Of a DNA stretch of 64,000 bases, positions 24,855 through 34,326 are shown in pieces; position 1 is the stretch's first letter; each line of letters starts with the position of its first letter. The position numbers and the translations under genes were made by a program. The notes below the pieces were generated by a model, which searched no databases, was not told where the DNA came from, and saw nothing but the letters and a program-made list of their open reading frames with translations. The stretch is from Gaiellasilicea sp963794385 (GTDB taxonomy: Bacteria > Actinomycetota > Thermoleophilia > Gaiellales > Gaiellaceae), in the NCBI GenBank assembly GCA_963794385.1, contig CAWCDT010000010.1, positions 292,093 through 356,092 on the forward strand, read 5' to 3'.

Positions 24855-26189
24855 CGGCGCTCGAGCGCCTGGAGCAGCTGCGGCCGCGCCGCGAACGCGC
24901 GGCCCGCAACGACGGCGCGGACATTCCAGCTCTCGAGGGACGCTCATCACCTCGGCGTCGGTCAGCGAGCCGGTCTCGAAGCGCAGGGCCGCCGTGTCGA
25001 CCAGCGGGCCGGCGACACGGCGGTCGGCGAGGAAGGGAACGATCGAGTGGTCCGAGACGACGAATTCCTCCGGATCGGTCTCGCGCTCCAGGTACCGGGC
25101 GACGGCGACGAGCTCCGGCTCCTCGGGCACGTCGTCGAGCACGACCCGGCGTTGCTGCTGGACGTAGCCCGCGACGAGGAGCAGCGCGAGCGCGCCCAGG
25201 GCGAGGTTCTCCCACGGCAGCCGTTCCGCGAGCGCGCCGAGCGCGATGCCGGCCGGGACGGCCAGCGCGACCGGCAGCACGAGCAGATGGTTGTAGTGGA
25301 GCGGGTGGTGGTAGGCGAGGAACGCGAGCGAGATCGCGGCCCAGCCCCACAACGCCCACACGGCGCCGGTCTGCCAGCGGCGCGCGAGCAGAACCGACGC
25401 CGCGAGGCCGGCGACGACGAGCCAGGCGAACGGCGTCCGCCAGTTCAGGAACGTGGCCAGCTCGTGCCACTTGTCGATCACGTCCGGCGTGTCGCGCGCG
25501 TCGCGGTGATAGACGACGACGCTCTCCCAGAGCTCGCCGAGGACGTCGCGGTAGACGACGGCGAGCACAGCGCCCACGGCGGCGGCCCCGCCCAGCGCAG
25601 CGACGAGCATCCGGCCGCGTCCGGACCGATCCCAGAGAAGGAGCACGAGGAACGGCGGCACGGCGAGCACGGCGTTCGGCTTCACCGCCACCGCGAGCGC
25701 GAGCACTGCGCCACCGGCGGTCGCGATCGCGAGCGAGCGGCGCTCCTGCGCGACCCATGCGAGCCAGAAGGCGACCAGCGCGATCCCGAGCGGGGGCAGG
25801 TCGGCGAGCACCCGGTGGGCGAAGAGCGGGAAGGGCGGAGCGACCGTCAGCAGCGCCGCAGCCGTCAGGCCCGCGACCGGCCCCGCGATCGCCCGTCCGA
25901 GCAGGTATGCGGCGACGCAGGTGAGGACGGCGAGCGCGACCATCCCGATCTGGAAGCCGCGCACCGAGTCGGCGCCGGCGAGGGAGATGACCCGTAGCAG
26001 GAGGTAGAAGACGGGCGGCTGCGGCGCGAACACGTCCTCGCCGAGCCGCTGGCCGTGCTCGAGGGCGTCTACGCTCGAGAGGTAGACCCCCTCGTCGTAG
26101 TCGGTGTCGCTGCCGACGAGGCGGCCGAAGAGCAGCACCTGCGCCACGACGAGGACGGCGAGCGCGGCCCCCTCCCAGGCGGGTGTCAG
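24806..26189 (-). CDS. Polytopic membrane glycosyltransferase (GT39/ArnT-like), one frameshift
   Basis: About 460 residues. The first loop has VGSDTDYDEGVYLSSVDALE, where the DYDEGVY acidic motif matches the catalytic loop of GT-C protein mannosyltransferase/ArnT-like enzymes, followed by PQPPVFYLLLRVISLAG, about ten helices and a short soluble end (FVVSDHSIVPFLADRR). One extra base near 24925-24945 hides the last ~45 residues (NVRAVVAGRAFAARPQ...RYGPP), ending at TAG 24806. It would transfer a sugar from a polyprenyl phosphate outside the membrane. A CTG at 26189 overlapping the upstream stop would include a complete first helix; GTG 26147 is the alternative start. Confidence 0.8.
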
Positions 26190-27290
26190 CCGAGCTGTCG
26201 TCGCAGCACCTCAGCCGCGCGAGGCCCCGCCGCTCCGTCCCAGAGCGGGATCTCGCGGGGCTCGCGCCGCTGCTGAAGAAGCTCCGGAATGCGCGCGATC
26301 GCAGGCGGGTCGGCGCCGAGCACGACATTCGTCCCGAGCTCGACGGTCACCGGGCGCTCGGTCGTGTCGCGCAGCGTGAAGCACGGGATGCCGAGCGCGG
26401 ACGTCTCCTCCTGTATCCCGCCCGAGTCGGTGAGGACGAAGCGTGCTTCAGCCTGGAGGCCGAGGAACGCCAGGTAGCCGAGCGGTGGGCTGAGGATCAC
26501 GCCTGCCCGGACGAGCGTGGCCTCGTGGCCGACCTCGATCAGGTGCCCGCGTGTGCGCGGGTGGACCGGGAACACGACGGGAACGGTCGCCGCGAGGCTC
26601 GCGAGCGCCTCGACCGTCGCCTCGAGCAGGGCCGGGTCGTCGACGAGTGCCGGCCGGTGGAGCGTGACGAGGCCGTAGTCGCCGGGCCGCAGCCCCAGCT
26701 CCTCCCAGGGCGCCGCCGCGCGGGCCGCCTCGACGTGCGCGAGCACCGAGTCGATCATCGTGTTCCCGACGAAGTGCGCCAGCGCGAGGTCGATCCCCTC
26801 ACGCTCGAGGTTGTCGAGCGCGCTCTCGGAATGGACGAGCAGGACGCTGCTGACGTGGTCGGCGATCGAGCCGGTTGTGCTCCTCGGGCATCGTCCGGTC
26901 GTAGCTCCGCAGGCCGGCCTCGAGATGGGCGACCGGGATGTCGAGCTTCACCGCCGCGAGCGCGCCCGCGAGCGTCGAGTTGACGTCACCGGAGACGACG
27001 ACGAGGTCGGGCTGCCGCTCGAGCAGGACTCCTTCGATCCCGACGAGCGCCCGCGCCGTCTGCTCCGCGTGGGTGCCGGAGCCGACGCCGAGGAAGACGT
27101 CCGGCTTCGGCAGGTCGAGCTGGGCGAGGAAGACGTCAGACATGTCGGCGTCGTAGTGCTGGCCGGTGTGGACGAGGTCGAGCTCGACCTCGGGGGCGAG
27201 CTCACGGAGCGCGCGGTGCACCGGCGCCGTCTTCATGAAGTTCGGGCGCGCGCCGACGACGAAGCAGATCCGTGCTCGCCGTGCCGCCAT
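26186..27290 (-). CDS. wecB: UDP-N-acetylglucosamine 2-epimerase, one frameshift
   Basis: About 367 residues once an extra base near 26863-26872 is removed; the enzyme interconverts UDP-GlcNAc and UDP-ManNAc. Typical motifs are ICFVVGARPNFMKTAPVHRA at the start, VHTGQHYDADMSDVFL, DLVVVSGDVNSTLAGALAA, VAHLEAGLRSYDRTMPEEHN before the break, and LVTLHRPALVDDP, FPVHPRTRG, FVLTDSGGIQEETSALGIPC and LRDTTERPVTVELG after it. These hold the expected catalytic Asp, Glu and His residues. ATG 27290 is 8 bases after a TACGCT -10 box (27299-27304, reverse). It is coupled to the membrane glycosyltransferase downstream and suggests ManNAc-type residues in one of the glycans. Confidence 0.92.
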
Positions 27291-27298
27291 CGCGGCGG

Positions 27299-27334
27299 AG
27301 CGTACAGAGGGCTGTGGAAGGCGAGGGCTAGACT
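27299..27334. promoter_or_regulatory. Divergent leaderless promoters for wecB and a GT2 gene
   Basis: TACGCT (27299-27304, reverse) is 8 bases before ATG 27290; TAGACT (27329-27334, forward) is 7 bases before GTG 27342. The whole divergent promoter region is only 51 bases long, leaving no room for untranslated leaders. Confidence 0.55.
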
Positions 27335-27341
27335 CGCGGGC

Positions 27342-28439
27342 GTGCTCGCGCTGAAAGCGGTCTTCTGGCTCTCGCTGGGAGCGCTCCTCTGGACCCATGT
27401 GCTCTACCCCCTCAGCGCCTCAGCGCTCGCGCGCGTCCGCACGCGCCGCGTCAGGAAGGAGCCGATCGAGCCGTCCGTGACCGTGATCGTGGCCGCCTAC
27501 AACGAGGAGGCCGTGATCGAGCGCCGGCTCGAGAACCTGCTCGCGCTCGACTACCCGGCCGACCGGCTCGAGCTCGTCGTCACCTCCGACGCGTCGACCG
27601 ACCGCACGCACGAGCTCGTGGAGAGCGTCGGCGACCGCGTTCGCCTGATCGTGAATTCCCGCGGGGGCAAGGTGGCGGCGCAGAACCGGGCCGTGCGCGA
27701 GACGAGAGGCGAGATCGTCGCCTTCTCGGATGCGAACGCGACCTGGGCTCCCGATGCGCTCCGTCGGCTGGTGGCGAACTTCGCAGACCCGGAGGTCGCG
27801 TACGTCTGCGGCCGGCTCGAGCTCGAGACGGCCGACGGCTCGAACCGGGAGGGCCTCTACTGGCGCTACGAGCTCCAGCAGCGTGAGTCGGAGTCGCGGC
27901 TCGGCTCGATCACCGGCGGGAACGGCTCGATCTACGCCGTCCGGCGCGCCGACTACGTCGAGGTCGACCCGAAGTGGGGCCATGACCTCTCGCTGCCGTA
28001 TCGGATGGTCCAGAACGGCCGTCGGGCGGTCTATGAGCCCGCGGCGCGCGCGTTCGAGAAGCCGACGCCCTCGAACGAGTCCGAGTACCGCCGCAAGGTG
28101 CGCATGTTCGAGCACTGCTGGGAGATCACGCTGCGCGGCTCGATGCTGAAGCGCCTGCCGTTCGGCTACCTCGTCGAGGTGATCTCGCACCGCGTGCTCC
28201 GCTACGGGAGCGGGATCCTCCACCTTGCGCTACTCGCATCCTCCGTCGCGCTCGTCGGCGAGGGGCTCGGCTACCAGCTCGCGGTGGCGGCGCAGGTGGT
28301 GTTGATCGCGGCCGCGATCGCCGGGGTGGGGATCGCGCGCTACTACGCGCTCGTTACCTGGGCGACGGTCGTCTCGCTGTGGAACTACCTCCGCCGCGGC
28401 GTCCCCGCGACGTGGGAGGCGGCGGAAGGGACGAGATAG
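27342..28439 (+). CDS. Membrane-bound family 2 glycosyltransferase
   Basis: A 365-residue GT2 enzyme with an N-terminal membrane helix (VFWLSLGALLWTHVLYPL), the catalytic GT-A domain, and C-terminal helices. Motifs include VTVIVAAYNEEAVIERRLEN, TSDASTDRTHELVE, GKVAAQNRAVRETRGEI, FSDANATWAPDALRRL (DxD-like), TGGNGSIYAVRRADYVE and KWGHDLSLPYRMVQNGRRAV followed by YEPAARAFEK. This arrangement is that of the processive-type and HAS/IcaA-like GT2 branch, although the QxxRW motif is not obvious, so it may be non-processive. It precedes the VapBC pair by 54 bases. Confidence 0.88.
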   Translation: MLALKAVFWLSLGALLWTHVLYPLSASALARVRTRRVRKEPIEPSVTVIVAAYNEEAVIERRLENLLALDYPADRLELVVTSDASTDRTHELVESVGDRVRLIVNSRGGKVAAQNRAVRETRGEIVAFSDANATWAPDALRRLVANFADPEVAYVCGRLELETADGSNREGLYWRYELQQRESESRLGSITGGNGSIYAVRRADYVEVDPKWGHDLSLPYRMVQNGRRAVYEPAARAFEKPTPSNESEYRRKVRMFEHCWEITLRGSMLKRLPFGYLVEVISHRVLRYGSGILHLALLASSVALVGEGLGYQLAVAAQVVLIAAAIAGVGIARYYALVTWATVVSLWNYLRRGVPATWEAAEGTR

Positions 28440-28455
28440 ACGCGGCCGAAAGCGT

Positions 28456-28487
28456 GGATATCCAAGAGTGGCCCGTTTGGATATCCT
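28456..28487. promoter_or_regulatory. vapBC operator with embedded -10 box
   Basis: GGATATCCAA (28456-28465) and TTGGATATCC (28477-28486) are perfect 10 bp inverted arms with 11 bases between. TATCCT (28482-28487) inside the right arm is 6 bases before the vapB ATG, so binding of the VapB/VapC complex here would shut off its own leaderless transcript. Confidence 0.75.
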
Positions 28488-28493
28488 CGCTAC

Positions 28494-28739
28494 ATGAAGA
28501 CGACAGTCGACGTCGATCGCGAGCTCGCTGGCGAGGCGGCAGAGATTCTGGGCACGAAGTCGCTCAAGGACACCGTCAACGGAGCGCTGCGCGAGGTGAT
28601 CCGCGCGGAAGGTCGGCGCGAGCTCGCCGAGGCGATCCTGGCAGGCATGCTCGCCGTGCCGACGCCGGAGGAGGCAACACGTGCCAAGTTGCCCAAGGTG
28701 CCGTTCGACACTCCGTCGGAGCGCGACACGGGCGAGTGA
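28494..28739 (+). CDS. VapB-family antitoxin
   Basis: An 81-residue antitoxin. The N-terminal half (TTVDVDRELAGEAAEILG followed by TKSLKDTVNGALREVI) has the strand-helix-helix pattern of a ribbon-helix-helix DNA-binding domain, and the charged tail is expected to wrap around the VapC toxin. The start ATG lies 6 bases after a -10 box that is part of a perfect operator palindrome, so autorepression is likely. It overlaps the toxin gene by 4 bases (GTGA). The pair sits between two glycan genes, and the toxin gene is coupled directly to a sugar transferase. Confidence 0.88.
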   Translation: MKTTVDVDRELAGEAAEILGTKSLKDTVNGALREVIRAEGRRELAEAILAGMLAVPTPEEATRAKLPKVPFDTPSERDTGE

Positions 28740-29134
28740 GACAGGTTGTCGCGGATACGAGCGTCTGGGCCCGCGAGCACCAGCGACCGGTCGCCGCTCT
28801 CCTCGTCGCTGCGATCCGTGCAGATCTGCTCGCAATCGTGACTCCGCTCACGCTCGAGCTTCTGCGCTCGGCGCGGAGCGCAGCCGAGCTCGCGGTGAAC
28901 GCAAAGCGCTACGACGATCTTCGGCAGATCGAAATCTCGCCCTCGATGGCGCGGAGGGCGCGTGAGGTTCAGGTGCACCTCTCCTGGCGCGGTTATCAGC
29001 GGGGACCGTCAGCCGTAGACCTGCTCGCCGCCGCAGCGGCGGAGTCGGTCGACGCCGAGCTCTGGCACTGCGATCGCCACTTCGAGCTGATCGGCGAGGT
29101 CACGGGGCAGCCGATGCGGCGCGTGGGCGAGTGA
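28736..29134 (+). CDS. VapC-family PIN-domain toxin
   Basis: A 132-residue PIN-domain ribonuclease. The four acidic residues that hold the catalytic metal are present: Asp7 (VVADTSVW), Glu41 (LTLELLRSA), Asp95 (SAVDLLAAA) and Asp113 (WHCDRHFELI). VapC toxins cut tRNA or rRNA when not bound by the antitoxin. The GTG start overlaps the vapB stop (GTGA), and its own stop overlaps the GTG of the downstream sugar transferase (GTGA again), so the toxin is translationally linked to the polysaccharide operon. This coupling is unusual for toxin-antitoxin modules, which generally form closed two-gene units. Confidence 0.9.
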   Translation: MRQVVADTSVWAREHQRPVAALLVAAIRADLLAIVTPLTLELLRSARSAAELAVNAKRYDDLRQIEISPSMARRAREVQVHLSWRGYQRGPSAVDLLAAAAAESVDAELWHCDRHFELIGEVTGQPMRRVGE

Positions 29135-29709
29135 ACCGCGCCCTCGATGTCGCCATCGCGGGGACGGGCCTCGTGCTGACCAGCCCGGTGCTCGCCGCCG
29201 CCGCGCTCGCCGTCAAGCTGGGCGACGGTGGCCCGGTGCTCTTCAAGCAGTCGCGGGTGGGCAAGGACGGACGGGACTTCGAGCTTCTGAAGCTGCGGAC
29301 AATGGTCGTGGGAGCCGAGACGAAGGGAGCGGGCTACGCGGTCGACAAGGGCGACTCGCGGATCACCCGCGTCGGCCGCTTCCTCCGCCGCACCTCGATC
29401 GACGAGCTGCCGCAGCTCTGGAACGTCGTCCGCGGCGACATGAGCCTGATCGGCCCGCGCCCCACGCTTCGCTACCAGGTCGAGCGCTACTCCGAGCGCC
29501 AGCGGCGCCGCCTCGACGTGCTGCCCGGGATCACCGGATGGGCGCAGATCCACGGCCGCGCCTCCCTGTCCTGGGACGAGCGGATCGAGCTGGACGTCTG
29601 GTACGTCGAGCACCGCTCGCCGCGCACCGACCTGCTCATCCTGCTGCGCACGCCCCTCTCCCTCTTCGGCGGGACGTACAAGGGCGAGACGGGGGGATGG
29701 AGAAGCTAG
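29131..29709 (+). CDS. Initiating sugar transferase (polyprenyl-phosphate glycosylphosphotransferase), short form
   Basis: A 192-residue bacterial sugar transferase domain that transfers a sugar phosphate from a nucleotide sugar to undecaprenyl/decaprenyl phosphate, starting a glycan chain. It has one N-terminal hydrophobic segment (VAIAGTGLVLTSPVLAAAAL), VLFKQSRVGKDGRDFELLKL, RTMVV, the catalytic Asp-Glu in SIDELPQLWNVVRGDMSLIG, and GPRPTLRYQVERYS, all diagnostic of the PglC/WecP-like catalytic core. It lacks the multi-helix N-terminal extension of the second copy at 47536. It overlaps vapC by 4 bases and precedes an ATP-grasp gene by 10 bases. Confidence 0.93.
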   Translation: MNRALDVAIAGTGLVLTSPVLAAAALAVKLGDGGPVLFKQSRVGKDGRDFELLKLRTMVVGAETKGAGYAVDKGDSRITRVGRFLRRTSIDELPQLWNVVRGDMSLIGPRPTLRYQVERYSERQRRRLDVLPGITGWAQIHGRASLSWDERIELDVWYVEHRSPRTDLLILLRTPLSLFGGTYKGETGGWRS

Positions 29710-29719
29710 CCTGCCCCGC

Positions 29720-30724
29720 GTGACCGCAGTCCTCTTCACCTGCGCCGGGCAGCGCGTCGACATCGTCTCCGCCTTCACGCGTGCAGGCGCGACGACGGTC
29801 GCGACCGATCTCGACCCGCTCGCGCCCGCGCTCTGGCACGCGGACCACAGTGCCATCGGGCCGCGGATCGACGACGACGGCTACGTCGACTTCCTCCGCT
29901 CGCTCGTCGAGGAGCACGACGTGCGGCTCGTCGTCCCGCTCACCGACCTCGACCACGTCAAGCTCGTGCGCGCCCGGGAGGAGCTCGGCGCGCTCGTCCT
30001 TCTCCCCTCCGAGGAGGTCGTGCGCCGCGTCGGCGACAAGTACACCGCCCACTGCTTCTTCCTGGAGCGCGGGATCCCCACGCCGCCGAGCTGGCTGCCC
30101 GGCGAGGTCCCGGACGACGCGCGCTACCCGCTGCTCGTGAAGGTGCGCGAGGGCTTCGGCTCGCGCCACATCCACCGCGCCCGCGACCGTGCCGAGCTCG
30201 AGTTCTTCCTCCGCTACACGCCCGTCGAGTCGTTCGTGCAGACAGCCTGCGGTGGGGAGGAGTTCTCGATCGACGTCTTCTGCGACCTCGAAGGTCGCTG
30301 CCTGAACGCGATCCCGAGGACGATGATCCAGTCCAAGGGCGGCGAGTCGATCAAGGGGATGACCATCGCCGACCAGGATCTGATCGAGTTCGGCGCAGAG
30401 GTGGCGGAGGCGATCGGGCTCGTCGGCCCCGGCACGATCCAGTGCTTCCGCGAGGCGGACGGCCGCCACGAGGTCACCGACGTCAATCCGCGCTTCGGCG
30501 GCGCCTTTCCGCTGCCCCTCGCCGCAGGCAGTCGGTACCCTGAGCTCGCGCTTGCGCTCGCGAACGGCGAGCGTCCCGAGCCGACGCTCGGCGAGTTTCG
30601 CGCAGGTGTGCTCATGACCCGCTTCTTCTCCCATTTGCATCTGACAGCCGATGACAGCGGTAGCCTCGTTCCGTTCGCGGAGGAGCTCCCAGAGCCGGTC
30701 GCAGGCGAGCCCGGCGAGGCGTGA
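29720..30724 (+). CDS. ATP-grasp domain ligase
   Basis: A 334-residue ATP-grasp protein of the CarB/PylC-like kind. The N-terminal domain reads VLFTCAGQRVDIVSAFTRAG and VATDLDPLAPALWHAD; the ATP-binding lobe has PLLVKVREGFGSRHIHRARD and SFVQTACGGEEFSIDVFCDL; the metal-binding end has HEVTDVNPRFGGAFPL, where Asp/Asn are the expected Mg ligands. Proteins of this sort are common beside polysaccharide genes and are thought to join a carboxylic acid to an amine or ammonia. GTG 29720 begins 10 bases after the sugar transferase stop and the gene overlaps the beta-propeller lipoprotein gene by 4 bases. Confidence 0.88.
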   Translation: MTAVLFTCAGQRVDIVSAFTRAGATTVATDLDPLAPALWHADHSAIGPRIDDDGYVDFLRSLVEEHDVRLVVPLTDLDHVKLVRAREELGALVLLPSEEVVRRVGDKYTAHCFFLERGIPTPPSWLPGEVPDDARYPLLVKVREGFGSRHIHRARDRAELEFFLRYTPVESFVQTACGGEEFSIDVFCDLEGRCLNAIPRTMIQSKGGESIKGMTIADQDLIEFGAEVAEAIGLVGPGTIQCFREADGRHEVTDVNPRFGGAFPLPLAAGSRYPELALALANGERPEPTLGEFRAGVLMTRFFSHLHLTADDSGSLVPFAEELPEPVAGEPGEA

Positions 30725-32154
30725 CGCGTCTCATCGCGGCAGGGGTGGCCCTCCTGGGCCTGGCAACGGCGTGCGCGGGCGAGTCCGAGCAGACCGCGCC
30801 GACGCCGCAGACTCCGCCGCCGCACACCACCTCCGCCGAGCCGCCTCAAGGAAAGCCGCTTCCGCCGCCCCCTCCGAAGGCGCAGGCGACGAAGGTGCTC
30901 GTCACGGTCGTCGACGGTGACACCCACCGGCGCGTGAAAGGGGCGCGGGTCGTGATCGGCAAGCGGGCGGGCTACGCCGACGCGCGCGGCCTCGCGAAGG
31001 TGAAGATCAAGCGCCGCGCGGCGCTGCCCGTTCGGGTCTCCAAGCCCGGCTACGCGATGCGCGTCGTGCGGATGCCGTTCAAAGAGCCGGCGGCAGGTGA
31101 CGATCCGTCTCTACCGCAACGCGCTCCAGTGGACGATGTACGGCGCGAACCTCCGCCGAACGCAGACCCACACCGACATCAAGCTCCGGCCGCCGTTCAA
31201 GGTCGTCTGGTCACGCGGTGTCGGGGCGCTGATCGAGTTTCCGGCGGTCGTCAGCGACGGTGTCGCGTACATCGGCAATTACAAAGGCACGATCTACGCA
31301 CTGAGCATGCGCAACGGCAAGCGGATCTGGACCTACGACCCGGCGGGCGGGAAGATGGCGTCGTCGCCCGCGATCGTCGGCCAGAATCTCGTCGTGCACG
31401 GGATGGACGGCGTCGTTCGCGTCCTCGACCGCGGCAACGGCCGGCTCCGTTGGAGCCTACCGCGTCGGCTCTCCGATCGAGTCCTCGCCGATCGTCCGCG
31501 GCGGGCTCGACTACTTCGGCGCGTGGAACGGCCGCGTCTACGCGCTCGACCTGGAGCGGCGGCGGCTCCGGTGGAGCTACCGCGCGGGCTACAAGATCAC
31601 CTCGAGCGCCTCAATCGCCGGCAAGACGCTGTACATCGGCGACTACGGCGGCCGGTTGCATGCGCTCTCGGCACGCACCGGCAAGCGGCGGTTCGTGCGC
31701 TCGGTCAACGGCCGCGTCTACGGCACGTCCGCGGTCGCCGCAGGTCGCGTGTTCGTTCCCTCCTCGACCGGCAACAGCCTGACCGCCTTCTCGACCTCGG
31801 GCCGCTATCTCTGGCGCGTGGGCACCGGCGGCTACGTCTACTCCTCGCCAGCGGTTTGGGCCGGACGGGTCTATCTTCGGCTCCTACAACGGCCGCTTCT
31901 ACTCGGTCTCGGCGAAGACCGGCCGCGTGCTCTGGAGCGTCGGCGCCGGCGGGCCTGTTTCCGGCGCGGCGGTCGTCGTCGACGGCGTCGCCTATGCGGG
32001 CTCGACGTGGGGGAAGATCACGGGCGTCGACGCGAAGAGTGGCCGCGTCCTCCTCAACTTCCCGCACGGGGAGTACGTGCCCGTGTCCGGGAACGGGCGC
32101 CGCTTGCTCCTGCACGGCTACTCGCGGATCTGGGCGGTCGAGCCGACGGCATGA
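30721..32154 (+). CDS. Lipoprotein with PQQ-like beta-propeller, three frameshifts
   Basis: About 476 residues after removing three extra bases (near 31085-31095, 31458 and 31875). It starts at GTG 30721 with a lipoprotein signal (LLGLATAC), a Pro-rich linker, a carboxypeptidase-regulatory-like beta domain (VTVVDGDTHRRVKGARVVIG), and then at least seven PQQ/BamB-like blades of the form Y-(I/V)-G-x-(Y/N)-x-G-x-(I/V)-Y-A-L-x-x-x-x-G-x-x-x-W, for example YIGNYKGTIYALSMRNGKRI and YIGDYGGRLHALSARTGKRR. It would be anchored outside the membrane. It is coupled to a second propeller gene (ATGA). It may serve as a scaffold for surface glycan assembly; that is inference. Confidence 0.82.
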
Positions 32155-33414
32155 GGGCGTGGCTTGTCGCGGCCGCCGCGCTGCTCGTTCTCGTCGCCGG
32201 CGGGACGGCTGCCGGCTATGTCCTCTTGAAGCGCGACGCGGCGGCGGACGTGCGCGGCTCCTCGACAGTGGAGTTCGTCACGACCGAGGAGGAGGAGCCG
32301 CTGCCGCCACCGCCCCCGCCGAAGCAGCCGCTCGAGGTGGTCTGGCCGCTCAACGGCTACGACGCGGAGCGCCAGCGCGTCGCGCCGTTTCAGCCTCAAG
32401 CCGCCGTTCAAGCGCGCCTGGATGTTCCGCGCCCGCCAGCTGCTCGAGTTCCCACCCGCGATCGCCTATGGGCGGCTCTACTTCACGAACAACTCCGGCG
32501 TGATGTTCGCCGTCAACGCGAAGACGGGTAAGCGCGCGTGGAAGAAGGCGATCGACCGCTGCGTCGCCGCATCGCCCGCCATCGCCGATCACACGGTCTA
32601 CCAGGCGTTCATGAACCGGCCGCCGTGCAACAGCAAGGCGAAGCCTGGGCGGCTCGAGGGCGAGGTGATCGCGTTCGCGTCCGGCTTCGGAAAGATCCGC
32701 TGGCGCACGAGGATCGGGCCGACCGAGTCCTCGCCGCTCCTCGTCGAGGGGCTCGTCGTCGTCGGCGACTGGCGTGGGCGGGTCTACGCGCTCGATGCGA
32801 AGACGGGGCGTGTGCGCTGGACGTTCCAGGGCAAGGGCCGCATCAAGGGTGGGCTTGCGCGCTCCGGCAACCGGCTCTTCGTCGGCACCTACGACGGCTA
32901 TCTCTACTCGCTCCGCGCCCAGACGGGCAAGATCATCTGGCGGACTCGCTCGCAAGACCGCCTCGGCGGGCGCGGCCAGTTCTACTCCACCCCGACCGTT
33001 GCGTACGGCCGCGTCTACATCGGCTCGACCGACGGGAAGATGTACTCGTTCGGGGCCGCGAGTGGCAAGCTGCGCTGGTCGCAGGGGACGGGCGGCTTCG
33101 TCTATGCGTCCCCCGCTGTCTGGCGGAAGATCGTCTACGCGGGCTCGTACTCCGGCCGCTTCTACGCCTTCGACGCCGCGACCGGCGACGTGCGCTGGCG
33201 CTTCGACGCGGGTTCCGACATCTCAGGCTCGGCGACCGTGCTGAACGGAGTCGTCTACTTCTCGACGTTCGACGAGAGGACGTTCGCCCTCGACGCACGC
33301 ACCGGGAAGCTCCTCTGGACGTTCAGGGACGGGAAGTACGGCGGCGTCGTGGCCGACCGCGAGCGGCTCTTCGTGGTCGGCCACGCGCGTATGTATGGGA
33401 TGGTTGAGCGATGA
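32151..33414 (+). CDS. Membrane-anchored PQQ-like beta-propeller protein, one frameshift
   Basis: About 420 residues once an extra base near 32388-32398 is removed. The N-terminus is a single signal-anchor helix (AWLVAAAALLVLVAGGTAAG) and a Pro-rich linker (PLPPPPPPKQPLEV). The propeller then follows with repeated blades such as GRVYALDAKTGRVRWTFQGK, YLYSLRAQTGKIIWRTR, YIGSTDGKMYSFGAASGKLR and YAGSYSGRFYAFDAATGDVR. It shares the plan of the preceding gene and probably arose by duplication. Both are exported and in the middle of a glycan operon, directly upstream of an epimerase gene whose ATG overlaps its stop. A catalytic PQQ role is unlikely since no dehydrogenase motifs are seen. Confidence 0.83.
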
Positions 33415-34326
33415 AGTACGTGGTGTCCGGAGCTGCGGGCTTCATCGGTTCCCATCTCGCGGAAGCACTCGCGGCGGCCGGGCACGAGGTCGTCGGGATC
33501 GACTGCTTCACCGATTACTACGACCCGGCGATCAAGGAGCGGAACGCGCGCGGCCTGGACGTGCGCAGGCTCGATCTCGCCGAGGACGAGCTCGACTTCA
33601 GCGGCTTCGACGGTGTATTCCACCTCGCCGGCCAGCCGGGCGTGCGCAGCTTCGGGGACGTCTTCCCGCTTTACGTGCGCCGGAACGTCCTGGCGAGCCA
33701 GCGCGTCTTCGAGGCCGCTACGGAGGGGGGCGTGCGGGTCGTCTTCGCGTCGTCGTCCTCGATCTACGGCGAGGCCGGGCGCTATCCGACCTCGGAGGAC
33801 GTGCCGCCCAGGCCGGTCTCTCCGTACGGAATCACGAAGCTCACCGGCGAGCACCTCGCCCGTGCCTATGCGCGCAGCTTCGATCTCGACGCGGTCGTCC
33901 TGCGCTATTTCAACGCTTACGGCCCGCGGCAGCGGCCGGACATGGCGTTCACGCGCGTGGTGGAGGCTCTCTCTGACGGTCACCCGTTCACCCTCTTCGG
34001 TGACGGAAAGCAGAGCCGGAGCTTCACCTACGTCGGGGACGTCGTCGAAGCGACCGTGCTCGCGATGGAACGTGCGCGAGCCGGGTGCGGTCTACAACGT
34101 CGGCGGCGGCCAGGAAGCGACGATGAACGAGGCGCTTGCGCTCCTCGAGCAGATCGCGGGCCGCTCGCTCGACATCCGCCGCGAACCGGCCGTTCTCGGC
34201 GACCAGCGCCGCACGAAGGCCGACACGTCGCGCATCGAGGCCGACCTGGGCTGGACGCCGCGAACGCGACTCGAGGAAGGCCTCGCGGCCCAATGGCGCT
34301 GGGCGGCGGTATCCTCGCCCGCGTGA
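33411..34326 (+). CDS. NAD-dependent nucleotide-sugar epimerase, one frameshift
   Basis: About 304 residues when an extra base near 34073-34084 is removed. It has YVVSGAAGFIGSHLAEAL (NAD-binding), GIDCFTDYYDPAIKERNA, FHLAGQPGVRSFGDVF, SSSSIYGEA, the catalytic SPYGITKLTGEHLARAY and LRYFNAYGPRQRPDMAFTR. The FTDYYDPAIKERN and QPGVR strings match UDP-glucuronate 4-epimerase-like enzymes, so a UDP-GlcA or UDP-Glc substrate is plausible. It is coupled by 4-base overlaps to the propeller gene upstream and the Wzz-like gene downstream. Confidence 0.88.

Noticed and set aside
32330..33400. Beta-propellers as PQQ-dependent dehydrogenases
   Set aside because: Blade motifs are of the BamB/PQQ-like structural type and no dehydrogenase catalytic or disulfide ring motif is seen.
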